A DNA stretch of 60,427 nucleotides from Oscillospiraceae bacterium (GTDB taxonomy: Bacteria > Bacillota > Clostridia > Oscillospirales > Acutalibacteraceae): contig SVQE01000008.1 of the NCBI GenBank assembly GCA_015065505.1, forward strand, positions 1 to 60,427, in the 5' to 3' direction. Made by a program: the position numbers and the translations under genes. Of the stretch, positions 59,202 through 60,427 are shown one piece after another; position 1 is the first letter of the stretch; every line of letters starts with the position of its first letter. Below the pieces are notes generated by a model. The model was not told the DNA's origin and made no database searches. It worked only from the letters and a program-made list of their open reading frames with translations.

Positions 59202-59377
59202 TGCATAGTGCATAAGGCATAGTGCATAGTCGGCGGACGAAATGGGCGTTGCCTTCACAGCACACGGGGACGTTCCTCCGCCGAACCTTAATTATTTGAA
59301 TTGCGTTCTGAGGTGCGTCCCCATGGCGGACGAATAGACGTATATTTAAAAGCACAGTTGAGAAAAAGGAAGTTTAT
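59202..59377. repeat. GTGCATAGT repeats and GGGGACG hairpin element, copy 2
   Basis: GTGCATAGTGCATAAGGCAT tandem units, then 59236-59340 matching 41440-41545. Its stem is GGGGACG.TTCCTCC/GAGG.TGCGTCCCC with different loop bases. It ends 37 bases before rmuC. Confidence 0.65.
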
Positions 59378-60427
59378 ATGACAGATATTTTAATTATTAT
59401 TGCAATAGTTTTGCTTATTGTTAACATTATTCTTGTTCTGGTGAACAAGCCAAAGAAGGATAACAGCGTTGAAATGCTCTCTCAGCAGCTCAGTATGATG
59501 AACGCTGAACACAGACGCGATATGGATAAGCTCAGCGCCACGATGAACGAGCTTACGAATAAGAACTACGAGCAGCAGATAAAGCTTATGGAAACGCTTA
59601 ACGAAAATTCGGATAAGCAGACCAAAGCCGTAAGCGATGCGATTTCTTCAATGCAGAAAAGCAACGAGGAAAAGCTCGAAACAATGCGTAAAACCGTTGA
59701 TGAAAAGCTGACCGAAACGCTCAATAAAAGGCTTAATGCGTCGTTTGAAACCGTTTCAAAGCAGCTTGAAAATGTTTATAAATCCCTCGGCGAAATGAAG
59801 GAGCTTTCGGGCGGAGTTACCGACAGTGTTAAGGGACTTAACAGGGTTTTAACCAATGTTAAAAGCCGCGGAACCTGGGCTGAGGTTCAGCTCGGCAATA
59901 TCCTCGACCAGACCATTCCCGGTATGTATGAAACCAATGTTAAAACAAATCCTAAATACAACGGTCAGGTTGAATTTGCAATTAAAATTCCGAGTGCCGA
60001 GGATGATTCCGTAACCTGGCTTCCGGTTGACTCGAAATTCCCGATGGAAGATTATGCAAGGCTTGCAGCGGCTTCCGAAGCAGGGGATTTGGAAAGTGTT
60101 GCAAAGGCTAAAAAAGCCCTTGAACAAAGAGTCAAGGACGAGGCAAAGCTTGTTATGCAATATGTTTCAACCCCCGAAACAACGCCGTTTGCAATTCTTT
60201 ATCTTGCAACCGAAGGTCTTTATGCAGAAATAATGAGCTCGCAAAGCGGAGTTGCCGAGCAGCTTCAGGCGCAGGGTATTATGCTTGCAGGACCGAGCAC
60301 AATAACCGCGCTTCTCAACTCGCTTGCAATGGGCTTCCGCTCAATAGCAATCAATCAGAAAGCAAACGAGGTCTGGAAGGTTCTCGGTGCGGCAAAAGCG
60401 CAGTACGAAAAATTCGGCGGTCTGCTT
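59378..60427 (+). CDS. rmuC: DNA recombination protein RmuC (partial, runs off the window)
   Basis: 350 codons present. An N-terminal TM helix (LIIIAIVLLIVNIILVLV) is followed by a coiled coil (about residues 30-150, EMLSQQLSMMNAEHRRDMDK). The RmuC nuclease-like domain follows (SRGTWAEVQLGNILDQTIPG, WLPVDSKFPMEDYARL, TPFAILYLATEGLYAEI). ATG at 59378 follows AAAGGA. The C-terminus lies beyond 60427. Confidence 0.93.
   Translation, partial: MTDILIIIAIVLLIVNIILVLVNKPKKDNSVEMLSQQLSMMNAEHRRDMDKLSATMNELTNKNYEQQIKLMETLNENSDKQTKAVSDAISSMQKSNEEKLETMRKTVDEKLTETLNKRLNASFETVSKQLENVYKSLGEMKELSGGVTDSVKGLNRVLTNVKSRGTWAEVQLGNILDQTIPGMYETNVKTNPKYNGQVEFAIKIPSAEDDSVTWLPVDSKFPMEDYARLAAASEAGDLESVAKAKKALEQRVKDEAKLVMQYVSTPETTPFAILYLATEGLYAEIMSSQSGVAEQLQAQGIMLAGPSTITALLNSLAMGFRSIAINQKANEVWKVLGAAKAQYEKFGGLL

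Overview
The window is bacterial chromosome from a low-to-mid GC member of the Clostridia, most likely a gut Oscillospirales-type organism. The evidence is strong GGAGG ribosome sites, TTGACA/TATAAT promoters, MutS2, RecO, Era and YqzL in Bacillota order, a long-form HPF, an unadenylylated-type glutamine synthetase and an archaeal-type split glutamate synthase. The genus cannot be named from this sequence.

Region 1 (about 1-12000, minus strand) is a nitrogen-assimilation supercluster. It has a leader RNA with three hairpins, a 56-codon microprotein, glnA, an ammonium channel fused to a PII domain, asnB, five genes of a split glutamate synthase, and purF. Ammonium enters, is sensed, becomes glutamine, and is passed to glutamate, asparagine and purines. 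A CDF metal exporter follows.

Region 2 (about 13300-22700) is accessory and AT-rich. It holds a likely conflict/defence island: a P-loop NTPase with a C-terminal DUF4062/TIR-like domain, a small membrane protein resembling EACC1, and an HExxH metallopeptidase-like protein. Two 461-bp copies of one noncoding sequence stand upstream of the two transcription units. Next come an attenuator-controlled kinase-like gene with a 29-codon leader peptide, a GNAT gene cut short by a structured repeat array, a two-repressor HTH module, and tRNA-Arg. The repeat family folds as an outer stem holding two hairpins, shows compensatory changes between copies, and ends in a tRNA-like 3' tail plus terminator.

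Region 3 (about 22800-37800) has a zinc-ribbon surface protein, a lipoprotein, FeoAB, a GPH sugar symporter, an ElyC/SanA/YdcF protein, a paired ABC exporter, a REP-associated transposase (RAYT), HPF, and a HepT/MNT toxin-antitoxin pair bracketed by a duplicated FkbM gene end. Region 4 (38000-44900) is the conserved corC-phoH-ybeY-era-yqzL-recO-mutS2 run.

Region 5 (45100-60427) has an AbrB/HipA-like kinase module, a DUF6291-like gene with an Asn/Asp repeat, BrnT/BrnA, a repeat-rich membrane protein, luxS, two divergent amino-acid ABC importers, a second RAYT, a GH36 alpha-galactosidase, and the start of rmuC at the window edge. Palindromes with core GGGGTCWGACCCC and variable outer arms are scattered through regions 3 and 5. 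The arms next to each RAYT differ in a transposase-specific way.
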